Source of the DNA: Flectonema sp. DT1601
Taxonomy: Eukaryota > Euglenozoa > Diplonemea > Diplonemida > Diplonemidae
Assembly (NCBI GenBank): GCA_964019425.1
Contig: OZ025853.1
Span: 186,001 to 250,000 of the forward strand
Reading direction: 5' to 3'
DNA length: 64,000 nucleotides
The position numbers were made by a program, and so were the translations under genes. Positions within the stretch are counted from its first letter, which is position 1. Every line of letters begins with the position of its first letter. Under the pieces are notes generated by a model, which was not told where the DNA came from, did no database searches, and saw only the letters and a list, made by a program, of their open reading frames with translations. Of this stretch, positions 1-10,020 are shown in pieces.

Positions 1-198
1 AGTCGGTGTTATTAACATGTTGTCTGTTATCGATGCTGTTCCATATTTTGACGTCAGTTGACACCCAACAACTGATACTTTCATAACGTCCTCAGTTGCG
101 ACATCGTACCAATCACCTGATATGTCTTCACATTGAGAGAGTGATGTTCCTATCAAACTGAAGGACATCATTATCGATATCACTATTGATATCTTCAT
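1..198 (-). CDS. secreted protein, 5' part only (3' end lies outside the window)
   Basis: An open frame of exactly 66 codons runs from an ATG at 198 to the window edge without a stop. The first 22 residues are a clear signal peptide (Lys at position 3, then a run of Ile/Val/Met/Ser/Leu ending near a Ser-Leu-Ser-Gln-Cys cleavage region). The mature part begins with an Ile-Ser-Gly-Asp-Trp-Tyr motif followed about 20 residues later by Val-Val-Gly-Cys. This resembles the small beta-sandwich 'SGxW' repeat seen in many secreted proteins; that match is by eye and weak. A pyrimidine-rich acceptor AG lies at 227-228, giving a 28-nt leader. The signal peptide resembles that of the next gene (8809), so both probably enter the secretory pathway. 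Confidence 0.6.
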   Translation of the reverse strand, partial: MKISIVISIMMSFSLIGTSLSQCEDISGDWYDVATEDVMKVSVVGCQLTSKYGTASITDNMLITPT

Positions 199-3100
199 CG
201 TTTATATTGTTGCAATACACTTATTACTAAGAAGGAATTATGACTGAAATCAGTTCGTTTGTTTTAATTCAATTGATACACAGTAAGTAGTGACTTTTGA
301 ACCTGTATAAAAGAAATATGAATAATAATTCTTTAAACAATCACACCGTCGTCATCACTCGTAGCAGTCAATTGCTTTTTTTGTTCAACAGACGACTTCA
401 AACCACAAGAGATGGTTGGCACACTGCAGCATTTCAGGTCCGAGGCAGGGAAGGGTAGCAACCTGAATGCACACACGAAAACGTTTCGCTTTTCTAAGGA
501 AAAAGAAAGAATAACTAGAAAACAAAAAGGAAAAAAGGGCTCATAGAGAAAACTGCCCGCAGCAGAGTTGCGTGTAAAAGGAAATCTCCAAATATGAGAT
601 TTACCTCCTCTTCTTTTTTATTTATTTATTTATTTTATTTTTTTGCAAAGACAAATCGCTGGTAACTGCTGTTGCTAGCATACCTTCGCCTTATGGCTCA
701 GATACCTAAGTGGGCTTCCCATTTGAGGAACATTAATACAACAAAGGGAAAGGAGAGAATACGAATTAATGTTTTTTTTTTTTTTTTGAAGTCGGGAAGT
801 CAAAACCTCTGGGAAGCTCACGGGGTTCTCACAGGCGAGAAGAGACGTACGTTGACTAGAAGTGAGTGACGACCCAAACCCGCCGCATGAAGCAGGCACT
901 GTAAGAGACGGCTGATAAAGCCATTTTTTCGCCAATCTAAAAAAAACACAAAAAATCGCATGCGATGCTCATTAAAAGCCTCCAAAAGTGTAAACCACAA
1001 GCCGATTAATCACACACGGGCGTAAGGAATCCTGACTGTGGCCTAACTAATTAGGCTTTATGAAACACTTAATGTAAATAGTGACACAAATAAAAATTAC
1101 AATTTTGAAAAAGCATCCAGCGTACCAGAGTGAGCACTGAAAGGTAAATGGAGAGAGATCTGAACTACTAGGTACCACCATCCACCAAGGAAAGACTTGG
1201 CCTCCTCACTGAATAAAATAGAGTAAAAACAGTCCTTTGTATGAAGTCAACAACCGTATTATTCTGAGACTTTTTTCACTACATTCGTTTATTGTCCCAC
1301 TTCATGCTGCGGAATATGTTGGGCAAGGAAATACTATTATACTACTCATCAGTAAGTTTGGGGAACTTCATTCTAGTTTATTGATAATTTGAATTTACCA
1401 TTTATTGAAGTCAGAAGCTCACGGGGATACCAGTTCATTCAACTGTGAGACTCCGCGACAACAGACGCGGGTGAATATTGTAAAATCCATCATCTCAACA
1501 GAACCCAATCTGTAGCCTCAGAATGGTTGTTGAATCGGTTTCAACTGGAGAGATGCAATTCAAAAAATGAAACAACATTGGAAACGAAAAAAGGAGAACA
1601 AAAAAAAAAAAAAAAAAAAATCGGTCAACTTTATTTTATTTATTATTTCACACTTTTTATTTTTTTGCTTGTAAGTAACCGGAACAACATCCCAATTAAG
1701 GAGCAGGTTGTGTGCCACGATTCTCTTTCTACCGAACAACGGATTTGTAGGTACAAAAAAAAAAATAAAAAAGAACGTGGGTACTCTGTAAGCTTAAGTG
1801 TTCAACAAATAATGAAATAAAATACACTAACCAAACAATGACATTGCTTATTGGTGCATCCCTAACGTAGGGGTAACCTGAACTGGAGAGAGAAGATAAG
1901 GAAAAAAAAAATAACCGGAAAACTGTTTTATTTTTGTTTTTATTACATCAGGAGAATGACAAGTCTACATAACTGAGAGTAGCGCGAAGTAGACGTACCT
2001 GACTGAAGAGAAAAAAAAAAAGAAAAAGAGATTGAAGAAAAAGGTTCCTTTTTTTTTTTTTTTTCTTTTTTTGTTTGTAAAAGTACTACCTGACGTTAGG
2101 TTCGCAAAGACCAATCCCTTCTCTCAATAAAAAGAAATAGGAACTGAGTATTTAGTGATCACACATTTCGGTAACCATCTCATACGCCTGTCAAATTGAC
2201 AAGCCTTTGCATTCACACAGTGTGAGTTATTTTACAGTTTCACTACCTAACAACAGGACATAAAAAAAAAAGTAATTACGTCCTTGAAGAAAGAAGATAA
2301 GACAGAGAACTTTAAACCTACTGATTACCAACAGCATGCTTGTTGTTCCGTTTAGCGTAAGAAAAGAAAGGGAAAGAAACATACCCAACATGCAAGATTA
2401 AAGAAAGAACAGAGAAAGCAACATTACAAAGGGAAAGGTTTCTTTCTTTCTTTTTTTTTTTTTTTTTTTTTTGTTCAATAGTTGTCAAGGCAGTATGCTT
2501 GACTAAAGGAACAAAAAAAAAAAAAAGAAGGAAAAAAAAATTATATTGTAAGAGAGAGAGAGAGAGAGAGAGGATTACTTTGATGGAAGAAAAACGTTGC
2601 TATTACACATTTATTGAAGTAAGAAGAGAACCACTTTATTTTTGCTAGTTAGGTGAGCCAATCCTACTAGCAAAAAAAAAAAAAAAAAAAAAAAAAATCA
2701 AAAGTTAGTGTAGTTGACCATTGCCTTGTTTTATGATCGATCCTAAAGAACAATTCACTGAGGAGGTAAACAACAGCAATGCAAACAACTAATGAGTGGC
2801 CAAGGTAATGACCTTGTTCGACAGTTCATAAATATTAATAAATAGGTGGCGAGAACGGAACCACACCAGTCAATCTTCTCATCAAGTTCGCTAGCAGAAA
2901 TGACTCTATCGAGAGGAAACTTAAAAAATATATTTATTCAGGATTATGGGGTACTTTGATTAACTACAAAGTAGCCCACAACAAACAAAGTCCAAAAACA
3001 AGCAGGAATACAAAAAAATAATTTAAACAAATTTAAAAAAAAAAAAAAACAGACCATTTATAACTATATAAGTACTGCTGTGAGGGGTCTCATTTACGAG

Positions 3101-5593
3101 CCGCTCATTGCACGAGACAAACCATGTCTGATAATCTCATTACTAATATAAAAAAAAGGTTTTTTCCCAAGACGTAGGGAGAAGAGGAATACTTATCTCA
3201 ACTTTCTATAACCCAAATGGATGTTTTTCCTAACCGAACTCTTCTTTCCATCGCGCAGAACAACTTCGATTGTTTGTATTACGTCGTCTAACTAATAAAC
3301 CCGACTAGTAATCTGAACTAGTGAATCTGAGCCTAGCCTAACTGCAGCGACTCGAGGAGGGAAATTACACGCTCCTCGCTACTCGGAAAAAGAAGAGAAA
3401 CTAAACAGATGTTTTTTGAATAAATTTTCTTTTTTTTTGAGATATTATTCTTAAAAAAAAAAAAGAAAACATTCAATCACAACGCCAGTCGTTTAGGATT
3501 ACAAAAGAGAGATTTATTTCACAACAGTTTTTCATTTCTCTCTCGTTAAAAGGAACAGGAAGAGTTTCTTCTGCGCGATAGCCGTAGTCTTTTTTTCTGA
3601 GTAGATAGTTGCTAACTCTCTCTCACTCATATGTCAAAGACTTCCTATTGCAACTTTACAGACTCGTTCCACGTTTTGTTTTCCGATAATCGGCAATACA
3701 TATAAAAAAAAAACAAATAAAAAAAAACATTTTGTCTTTCTTGCGTGCCCAGGATATCAGATCTGCGCAAGTAATAACAATTTGGATGAAATAATCAAAA
3801 GAATAATAATTTTAAAAAAAAAAAAAAAAAAAAACACAAGTAGTTTGTTGCTAACATTCTTTTTTTTTTGATTTCCTTCATTGACAGGCCAAAACTGTTT
3901 GAAAAATATAAAAAGACTTGGCTGACTTTTTCTTTAAAAAAAAAAAAAACAAATGATAAGCGTTTGTCCACAAATTGTTAATACCATCTGCTGACTTGCT
4001 CTGACATAAGAAAAGAAAACCCAACAGCGACCAACATCTCTGAAGTGTTCCACAAAATCACTCGCGAGGACAACAGGTAGACCAAGAAAACAAATAGAAT
4101 TGTCAGATATGAAAAAAAAAGGTACAAAAAAAAAAAAAAAGAAGAGAGTCTTTTATCCTCCCTATTAAAAACGCACAAACTACCAAAACTAGCAACATAT
4201 CGAGATGCTCTTCAGTAGTCAATACGACGTTTCAACAATTTAAAAAAGATGTGTACGATTTTTTTTTTCACAAGTAGGCCGTCGGGATTTCTCTTCTTTT
4301 CTGTGCACAAAAAGATGAAGAAGGTGAAGTAACGTAAAAAAGAACCAACGTGCAAGAACAGTTGCTACTTGCTCACGAAGCTTTCCCTGTTCGAGACGCA
4401 AGACTAACAACTATAAACCAAAATAAATAAACATAAAAAAAAAGGAAATCAACTACGAGTTATTGACGCATTACATGAGCATAGTTGGGGAGGGGGAAAA
4501 AAAAAAAAAAAAAATGAACTGAGCTCCTCAATTCTGAAAGCATTCAATTTGGAAAGGTACCTCCGAGTTACTTACAGCTTTGTGCGATTACTAAAAGTGG
4601 TTTTTAATCAGCTATAAAGCCAACAAGTCACTACTACCAGACGGCCAATCACTTCTTATTTCGTATCCACAGATGCCGTCACAAATCACTTCCTCAAACC
4701 GCGTCATTTCAACATATCCTTTGAAAAGAAAGTTGAGAGGAAAAAAAAGGAAATAATTATTCATTGTGCCAATAAACTCTTTGCTTTTGGCTTCAATGGG
4801 TTTCGCAAAAGTGTGGTTAAAAAGACAAAAAGAGAAGTTGTAATTGTAGTGAAATAAATAATTTCAAACAAAATTTTCACTCACCACACAACACAAAGTC
4901 GAAGGTTCTCGACCGCAACTAACATAAGAAAAGCAAATAAAAGTTTTAAATAAGAGTATTCAAAGAAAGAGTGTTAGTTTGACAAGATTTGCAGTAATAA
5001 ACTTCATAACACTAAAGTATATTTAAAAGGTTCTTGAAGAGGAGGGGATTTAATACGAAAGGACTTGGATAAGATAGTTCAATATCAGAAACAAAGACAG
5101 GTGTTTCTCTCCGTTAACATAAAAAAAAAAAAAACAATTTTTTTTTAAAATTGTTCAATAGCATTGGTAAAAAAACAACCTCTGAAAAACGCCACACACA
5201 TGAGGGTATCAAACAGCCAGGTGAACCTTCTTTTTGAGAGAGAATTATCTCACAAATATCCACCGAGCCGCTGGTAATTCCATCACAAACAAAAGCAAAG
5301 GCCGCACTACAACAGGAGGCCTACAGAAAAACAACATTAAAAAAAAGAAAACAAAAAAACCGTAACAAAATAATGTTCAAGGTTTAATTTTACGACTCAT
5401 TCATCATTTCTTATTTTTTTTTCTTCTTTCCTCAAATTTCTTTTTTCCCTTTTTTCTTTTTTAGATCAACTAACGAAAAAAGAACCAAAAGCAACAAATA
5501 AAAATAATAACAAAGATAACCCGATAATTGATTGTGTGCCCATGCAGGCGGATGCAGGCGGAAAGAAGGGAAAAAAAAAAAAAAAAAAAATTA
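199..5593. other. 5.4-kb spacer, no gene recognised
   Basis: No frame of convincing length or composition is seen on either strand. The stretch is dominated by A and T homopolymers of 10-27 nt (for example near 1600, 2450, 2675, 3815 and 4500) on both strands. It also contains a (GA)11 microsatellite. Short open frames here are lysine- or phenylalanine-rich translations of the homopolymers. A small non-coding RNA or short exon cannot be excluded by eye. Confidence 0.6.
2551..2572. repeat. (AG)11 dinucleotide microsatellite
   Basis: Eleven uninterrupted AG units follow a GTA and precede GATTACTT. This is the longest dinucleotide repeat noticed in the window. Confidence 0.95.
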
Positions 5594-8500
5594 TCAAATA
5601 TGAACTTTTTGAGATGATCGTCGATTAAACGATCTAGAAGGAGAATGAGTCAGAAACAAATTAGAACTCGATATCGACCCTGCTGGAGCAGTTGGACTCC
5701 CAACAGGCGACACAACAGGAGTATTGATAAGCTGCATCCTCGGTATTGAAGCACTTGACAATGGAAGCAAAGGCGGTGGTTCACAAGCATCGGTTTCTGC
5801 TTCTTCAATATCAATAAAAGTACGTTCTTTTTTTTTCCAATACCCCTCCTGTAAACGTGTTCTCGCCTGAGTAAACAGGATATAGACTTCTGAAATGATA
5901 TCAACAACTGATTTTATCAGAATTATGATTACTGCCGAGAATAATAATTTCGATGCTACCCCAAAGGAATTGTGATTAAGATCTTCAGCATAGAATCCAA
6001 CAGCCATGCAAACTAATGCTGCTGCTTGTAAACCGAGAAGAACAAAATCAACAGCACAATCACGAGATTTACAATGTGGCCAATAGGAAGCTTCTAAGAA
6101 CATGAGTCCGATAAAGATTATGGCAGAGAATATTTTTATGTGACCGCATGCAACATAGTTTTCAACATCATTTGTCTGAATTGCGGAAATTGCAAACATA
6201 GAAGCAAACTCAATAATACTATACCACGCAAACCGTTGTCTGTAACTACGAACTGCTGTACGGTATCTGTTCACCCAGTGGACTTCTTTTTTTCTACTAA
6301 TCCACTCACCAGGTCCAAGCAATAGTGTTTTAACTGCACTACCACTTCTCTGTGGGTCATCTATGTGGATAGCCCATTTAGGAACACCCTTTGTACATTC
6401 TCTGAACACCATAATTGGTACTACTACGCATCCTCCACAAGTAATTGCTCCAACTATAAAGTGAAAAGCTGATCCCGGATGAAGTAGTAGGTAGGTACCA
6501 CCCATACTAGTGCCTTGGTACACTAACGTAAATACGAATAGTGGTGCCGAAGGAAATCGTAGAAAACCTTGAGTGTCGAGACCTTCAAAAAAACGAGGGA
6601 GGAGTTTCCGCCCACCAGCTTCAGCAATTTTTAAGGTAATGAGAGAAACAGCTGAGAACACGAATGATATCAAGGCGTTGCCTAAAACCATACCAAGAGC
6701 TTCACTGTCGTCAAGAACCCACTGGGTAGGATGTAATGCAAATGGATATTGAAGAGTTGAGTTCTGTGCTGCTCCCATTCGACAACTTGCAGAGATAGCA
6801 ATTAGTCTTGTGGCAGATCCAGCTCCACCACCTGTTCCAAGTGCAGCAGCCAACGCTCCAGCAGTTCCTCCATCTTGTATTGTGTCCACTACAGCCGCAT
6901 TTAGTACTTCTGTATATGAAGGAATTGCTGTCGGAGGTGCATTTGTTGGTACTGCCTTCCTAATAACCGGCGTGTCAGTCAAAGGGATAGGAGTCGGTCC
7001 CCACGTTGGAACTGCAGTTGCAGAAAGCGGAATTTGCGATGGCACTCCAGTTTGTGAAGGCGTTGCTGTAGGAACCGCTGTTGGGGTTCCCGTCGGCACT
7101 ATTGTCGGAGGAGCTGTTGGGGATGCTGTCGGCAATGCAGTTTGTACCGAAGTAGGTACGGCAGTTGGAACCGCCGTTGGAGTGGCAGTCGGTACAGCTG
7201 TTGGAACGGACGTCGGTAACGCAGTCGGAATAGCGGTCGGTATTGATGTGGGAGCGACTGTCGGCACAACTGTTGGGATGGCAGTTGGCACAAGCGTTGG
7301 AATTGCCGTGGGCACAGCTGTTGGGATGGCAGTTGGCACAAGCGTTGGAATTGCCGTGGGCACAGCTGTTGGGATGGCAGTTGGCACAAGCGTTGGAACA
7401 GCAGTAGGTACAGCTGTTGGGACTGCAGTGGGAACAGCTGTTGGCACAGCTGTTGATCCCACCGGCACGATAGTCGGCACAGCGGTAGGTACGGCAGTTG
7501 GCACCGCAGTTGGTACAGTGGTTGGTACTGCCGTTGGAATTGCGGTTGGAATCGCAGTAGGCACGTTAGTTGGTACAGCAGTCGGCACCGCCGTGGGAAC
7601 AGCTGTTGGGATTGCAGTTGGCACCGCTGTGGGTACAGCAGTCGGCGCTGCCGTAGGAACAGCTGTTGGGATAGTAGTCGGAATAGCTGTTGGGATGGCG
7701 GTCGGCACATTTGTAGGAACAGTAGTGGGAACAGCTGTCGGCATCGCAGTTGGTACAGCAGTGGGCACAGCAGTTGGGATTGCTGTTGGTACAGCAGTGG
7801 GCACAGCAGTCGGTACAGCAGTCGGCACAGCAGTTGGAATCGCTGTGGGGGCAGGAGTTGGAGGTACATCCTCATAAAGGAAAAGGTCAGTCCCAAGTAC
7901 TACTGTGAAGGTTCCAACGGTTTTGACTACCGTAGCGCCGATGACGGTTTGGATTTTGGCACCCGACTCATAAATTTCGTAATCTTGCCCAGCCGCGTAA
8001 ATAATGTTGGGAGTCGAAGCATCGCAAACCACGTCATGAGGAATTGACGTAGCCATAGCAGTATCGGTCCCGACAGTTGTTAATGAAGTAATGTCACGTT
8101 TCTCAATAATGCCTACCTCACCTAAATATAAATCAGTACCACAAAGACTGAAGTGGCTAACGATGCGACCTGTTATGGTGACATCTGCGACGGGATTTAT
8201 GGCACCAACTCCAGTTGGTAAGTATTGCCTGATAACGGTATCTGAACCAACAACATCAGCAACATAAAGATTTCCATTATACACTGCAACAGCTCTGACA
8301 TCTGTTAATGCTGGAGCTGGTATTTCTTGCAATGTACTAGCTGCGGAGAAAGCATAGAGACCGGCGGTTCCACAGGCGACATATGCCTCAACTCCGATGG
8401 CAACTATGTCACTGCAATGTGAAAATGCCACGGCTGGTGAAACCTTTGTGAGTGATGTTAACGTAGGTGTACCTCCAGGTCCCAACGGTATCATATAAAT

Positions 8501-8809
8501 AGTCGGAGGTGTTATTCCGGTTGCTATTAAATAGTCAGCTCCGAGAATATTATGAACATACGCTGCTGTTATCGAAAATACACCTGGAAGTGTGTAGTCG
8601 TTAACTCCTTGAAATCCTGTTGCTGTTGCTGTCAGCTGTTTTATTGTATCTACAAACATTCCCGTTTCGTATAAATAAACATATGAATTGTGAGTAGCGA
8701 ATCCGACATTCGATCCAGAAAATGTATTGGAACCAATCTGTTTTGTTCTGTAGCAATGACTACCAACTGAGAGCAACAACGTCGTTATGATCGTTATTAT
8801 ACATTTCAT
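5594..8809 (-). CDS. surface protein: beta-rich ectodomain, Pro-Thr stalk, about seven membrane spans
   Basis: 1071 residues. Residues 1-19 form a signal peptide. Residues 20-312 are rich in beta strands with repeating hydrophobic blades (motifs such as Tyr-Ile-Ala-Thr-Gly and Leu-Tyr-Val-Ala-Asp), suggesting a propeller-like ectodomain. Residues about 315-640 are a low-complexity stalk of Pro-Thr-Ala/Ser/Asn-Val/Ile units, four residues per unit and probably heavily O-glycosylated (inference). Residues about 690-1010 hold about seven hydrophobic segments. A Ser/Pro-rich tail of about 70 residues follows and is probably cytoplasmic. The layout recalls adhesion-type receptors, but no homology is claimed. 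The ATG is preceded by AAAAAA and by an acceptor AG at 8828-8829, an 18-nt leader. The gene lies upstream of the FAS1 membrane protein in a run of secreted/surface genes. Long antisense frames over the stalk are artefacts of the repeat. Confidence 0.85.
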   Translation of the reverse strand: MKCIITIITTLLLSVGSHCYRTKQIGSNTFSGSNVGFATHNSYVYLYETGMFVDTIKQLTATATGFQGVNDYTLPGVFSITAAYVHNILGADYLIATGITPPTIYMIPLGPGGTPTLTSLTKVSPAVAFSHCSDIVAIGVEAYVACGTAGLYAFSAASTLQEIPAPALTDVRAVAVYNGNLYVADVVGSDTVIRQYLPTGVGAINPVADVTITGRIVSHFSLCGTDLYLGEVGIIEKRDITSLTTVGTDTAMATSIPHDVVCDASTPNIIYAAGQDYEIYESGAKIQTVIGATVVKTVGTFTVVLGTDLFLYEDVPPTPAPTAIPTAVPTAVPTAVPTAVPTAIPTAVPTAVPTAMPTAVPTTVPTNVPTAIPTAIPTTIPTAVPTAAPTAVPTAVPTAIPTAVPTAVPTAVPTNVPTAIPTAIPTAVPTTVPTAVPTAVPTAVPTIVPVGSTAVPTAVPTAVPTAVPTAVPTLVPTAIPTAVPTAIPTLVPTAIPTAVPTAIPTLVPTAIPTVVPTVAPTSIPTAIPTALPTSVPTAVPTATPTAVPTAVPTSVQTALPTASPTAPPTIVPTGTPTAVPTATPSQTGVPSQIPLSATAVPTWGPTPIPLTDTPVIRKAVPTNAPPTAIPSYTEVLNAAVVDTIQDGGTAGALAAALGTGGGAGSATRLIAISASCRMGAAQNSTLQYPFALHPTQWVLDDSEALGMVLGNALISFVFSAVSLITLKIAEAGGRKLLPRFFEGLDTQGFLRFPSAPLFVFTLVYQGTSMGGTYLLLHPGSAFHFIVGAITCGGCVVVPIMVFRECTKGVPKWAIHIDDPQRSGSAVKTLLLGPGEWISRKKEVHWVNRYRTAVRSYRQRFAWYSIIEFASMFAISAIQTNDVENYVACGHIKIFSAIIFIGLMFLEASYWPHCKSRDCAVDFVLLGLQAAALVCMAVGFYAEDLNHNSFGVASKLLFSAVIIILIKSVVDIISEVYILFTQARTRLQEGYWKKKERTFIDIEEAETDACEPPPLLPLSSASIPRMQLINTPVVSPVGSPTAPAGSISSSNLFLTHSPSRSFNRRSSQKVHI
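7272..7398 (-). repeat. 48-bp tandem repeat inside the Pro-Thr stalk
   Basis: Two identical 48-bp units (7272-7319 and 7320-7367) and the first 31 bp of a third are present, on top of the 12-bp (four-residue) coding periodicity. Identity at the nucleotide level implies recent unit duplication, so stalk length probably varies between alleles. Confidence 0.9.
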
Positions 8810-9437
8810 TTTTTTGTATTATGTAATCTGAGAATAGAATGAAAAAAAATATAAACAATACATAAAAAAAAAAAAAAAAAAAAACTACCCGCTTTCAGTA
8901 TTTTCAACAGCCATACGCTTCTCCTTTCTTTTATTCATTTGTTTATTCATTATTTTCTTTTTTTCCTCCCCTCTCTTTTTTTTTTTTTTTTTTTTTTTTA
9001 CTTGTTTTGTGGCTTCTCGTAATGACTCGCACATAAACAGGCAGCGAGAGAAATAAACTGCCCGATGAGTTAGCTTAAAAAAAATGCCATATATCTCTGT
9101 GTGTTTATTAATATTGCAAAACACAGATTTTTTTTTTTCTTCCCTTGAACTTCGTACTGAAATACTAAAAACAAAATACTTCCGGATGCTTAACAGTGCG
9201 TCTTGATCTTTATTGTCTTTTCACAATAAAACATCAGCAAGTTATCTCCTCTTTAAGTTTTAAAGTATAGTTTCAAGGGTTTTGTGGAAGGGGGTAACGA
9301 GAACGGAACAAAAGTCTTAAAGAATATGAAAGAAGAAAAAAAAAAGAAGAAGAAGAAGAAGAAACCCAGGCAACTATAAATAAAATAGGAAACGTTTGTA
9401 CAATGCCAACTATTATACGCAGTCCCCCCCCCCTCCC

Positions 9438-9473
<36 letters not shown>

Positions 9474-10020
9474 CAAACGAAATAAGCAGTATAATGGACT
9501 GCGCTCGGCTCTTAATTACAAGGCCGCTAGTGATGTTGGGGCCGTTGATATCTCAAGTACTCAACGCACCTAATTTCCTTTCTTCTTTTTTTTTCTTCCC
9601 CTGCGCAACAACTAACCGGCCGGGTAAGGCATCAAAAGATTAATTATCAGCTGCCTCACGCTAAGTCGCAAAATGTCATTTTGAGAGGAGAAAAAAAAAA
9701 AAAAACAAAAAAAACAATAAATAATAAAATAAATACATGATTGCGCCTGTATGAACCAGTGTGTATGGGCTCCTTAAAAGAAACAGCATTGAAAAAAAAA
9801 GTATGGGCTGACCATGGGCTCAAATGTGCAAAAATAAATATATACAGAACCATGTAATAAATAAGATATCGGTAACACCTTTATGATACTTAACTGAAGC
9901 TTATTAATGTTCTTGTAGTCGAACTCGGTCGCATGTTATTTCGACTTCTCCACGTGAATGGGATTAGAATAACCACATGAGTTAACCTTTAGTGAGTGTC
10001 GTCTGATCAAGAATAGCTAA
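8810..10020. other. 1.2-kb spacer with long homopolymers
   Basis: It carries poly-A or poly-T tracts at about 8863-8884, 8978-8999 and 9441-9473, and a (GAA)n run near 9343-9363. No coding frame of credible composition is seen. The part next to 8809 is the leader and acceptor region of the preceding gene. Confidence 0.6.
9441..9473. repeat. 33-nt poly-T tract
   Basis: Thirty-three consecutive T preceded by a C-rich run (9424-9433). It is the longest homopolymer noticed in the window and a likely site of length error in assembly. Confidence 0.9.

Noticed and set aside
1527-1820. 97-codon plus-strand frame
   Set aside because: It consists largely of lysine and phenylalanine/isoleucine codons from homopolymers, with no domain and no neighbours on that strand.
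6810-7896. Long plus-strand (355-codon) and alternative minus-strand (265-codon) open frames
   Set aside because: Both are translations of the Pro-Thr repeat DNA of the surface gene in other frames; the 12-bp period keeps all of them open and there is no leader or domain.
9273-9476. Minus-strand frame starting with a lysine run
   Set aside because: It is a translation of the 33-nt poly-T and neighbouring GAA repeat.
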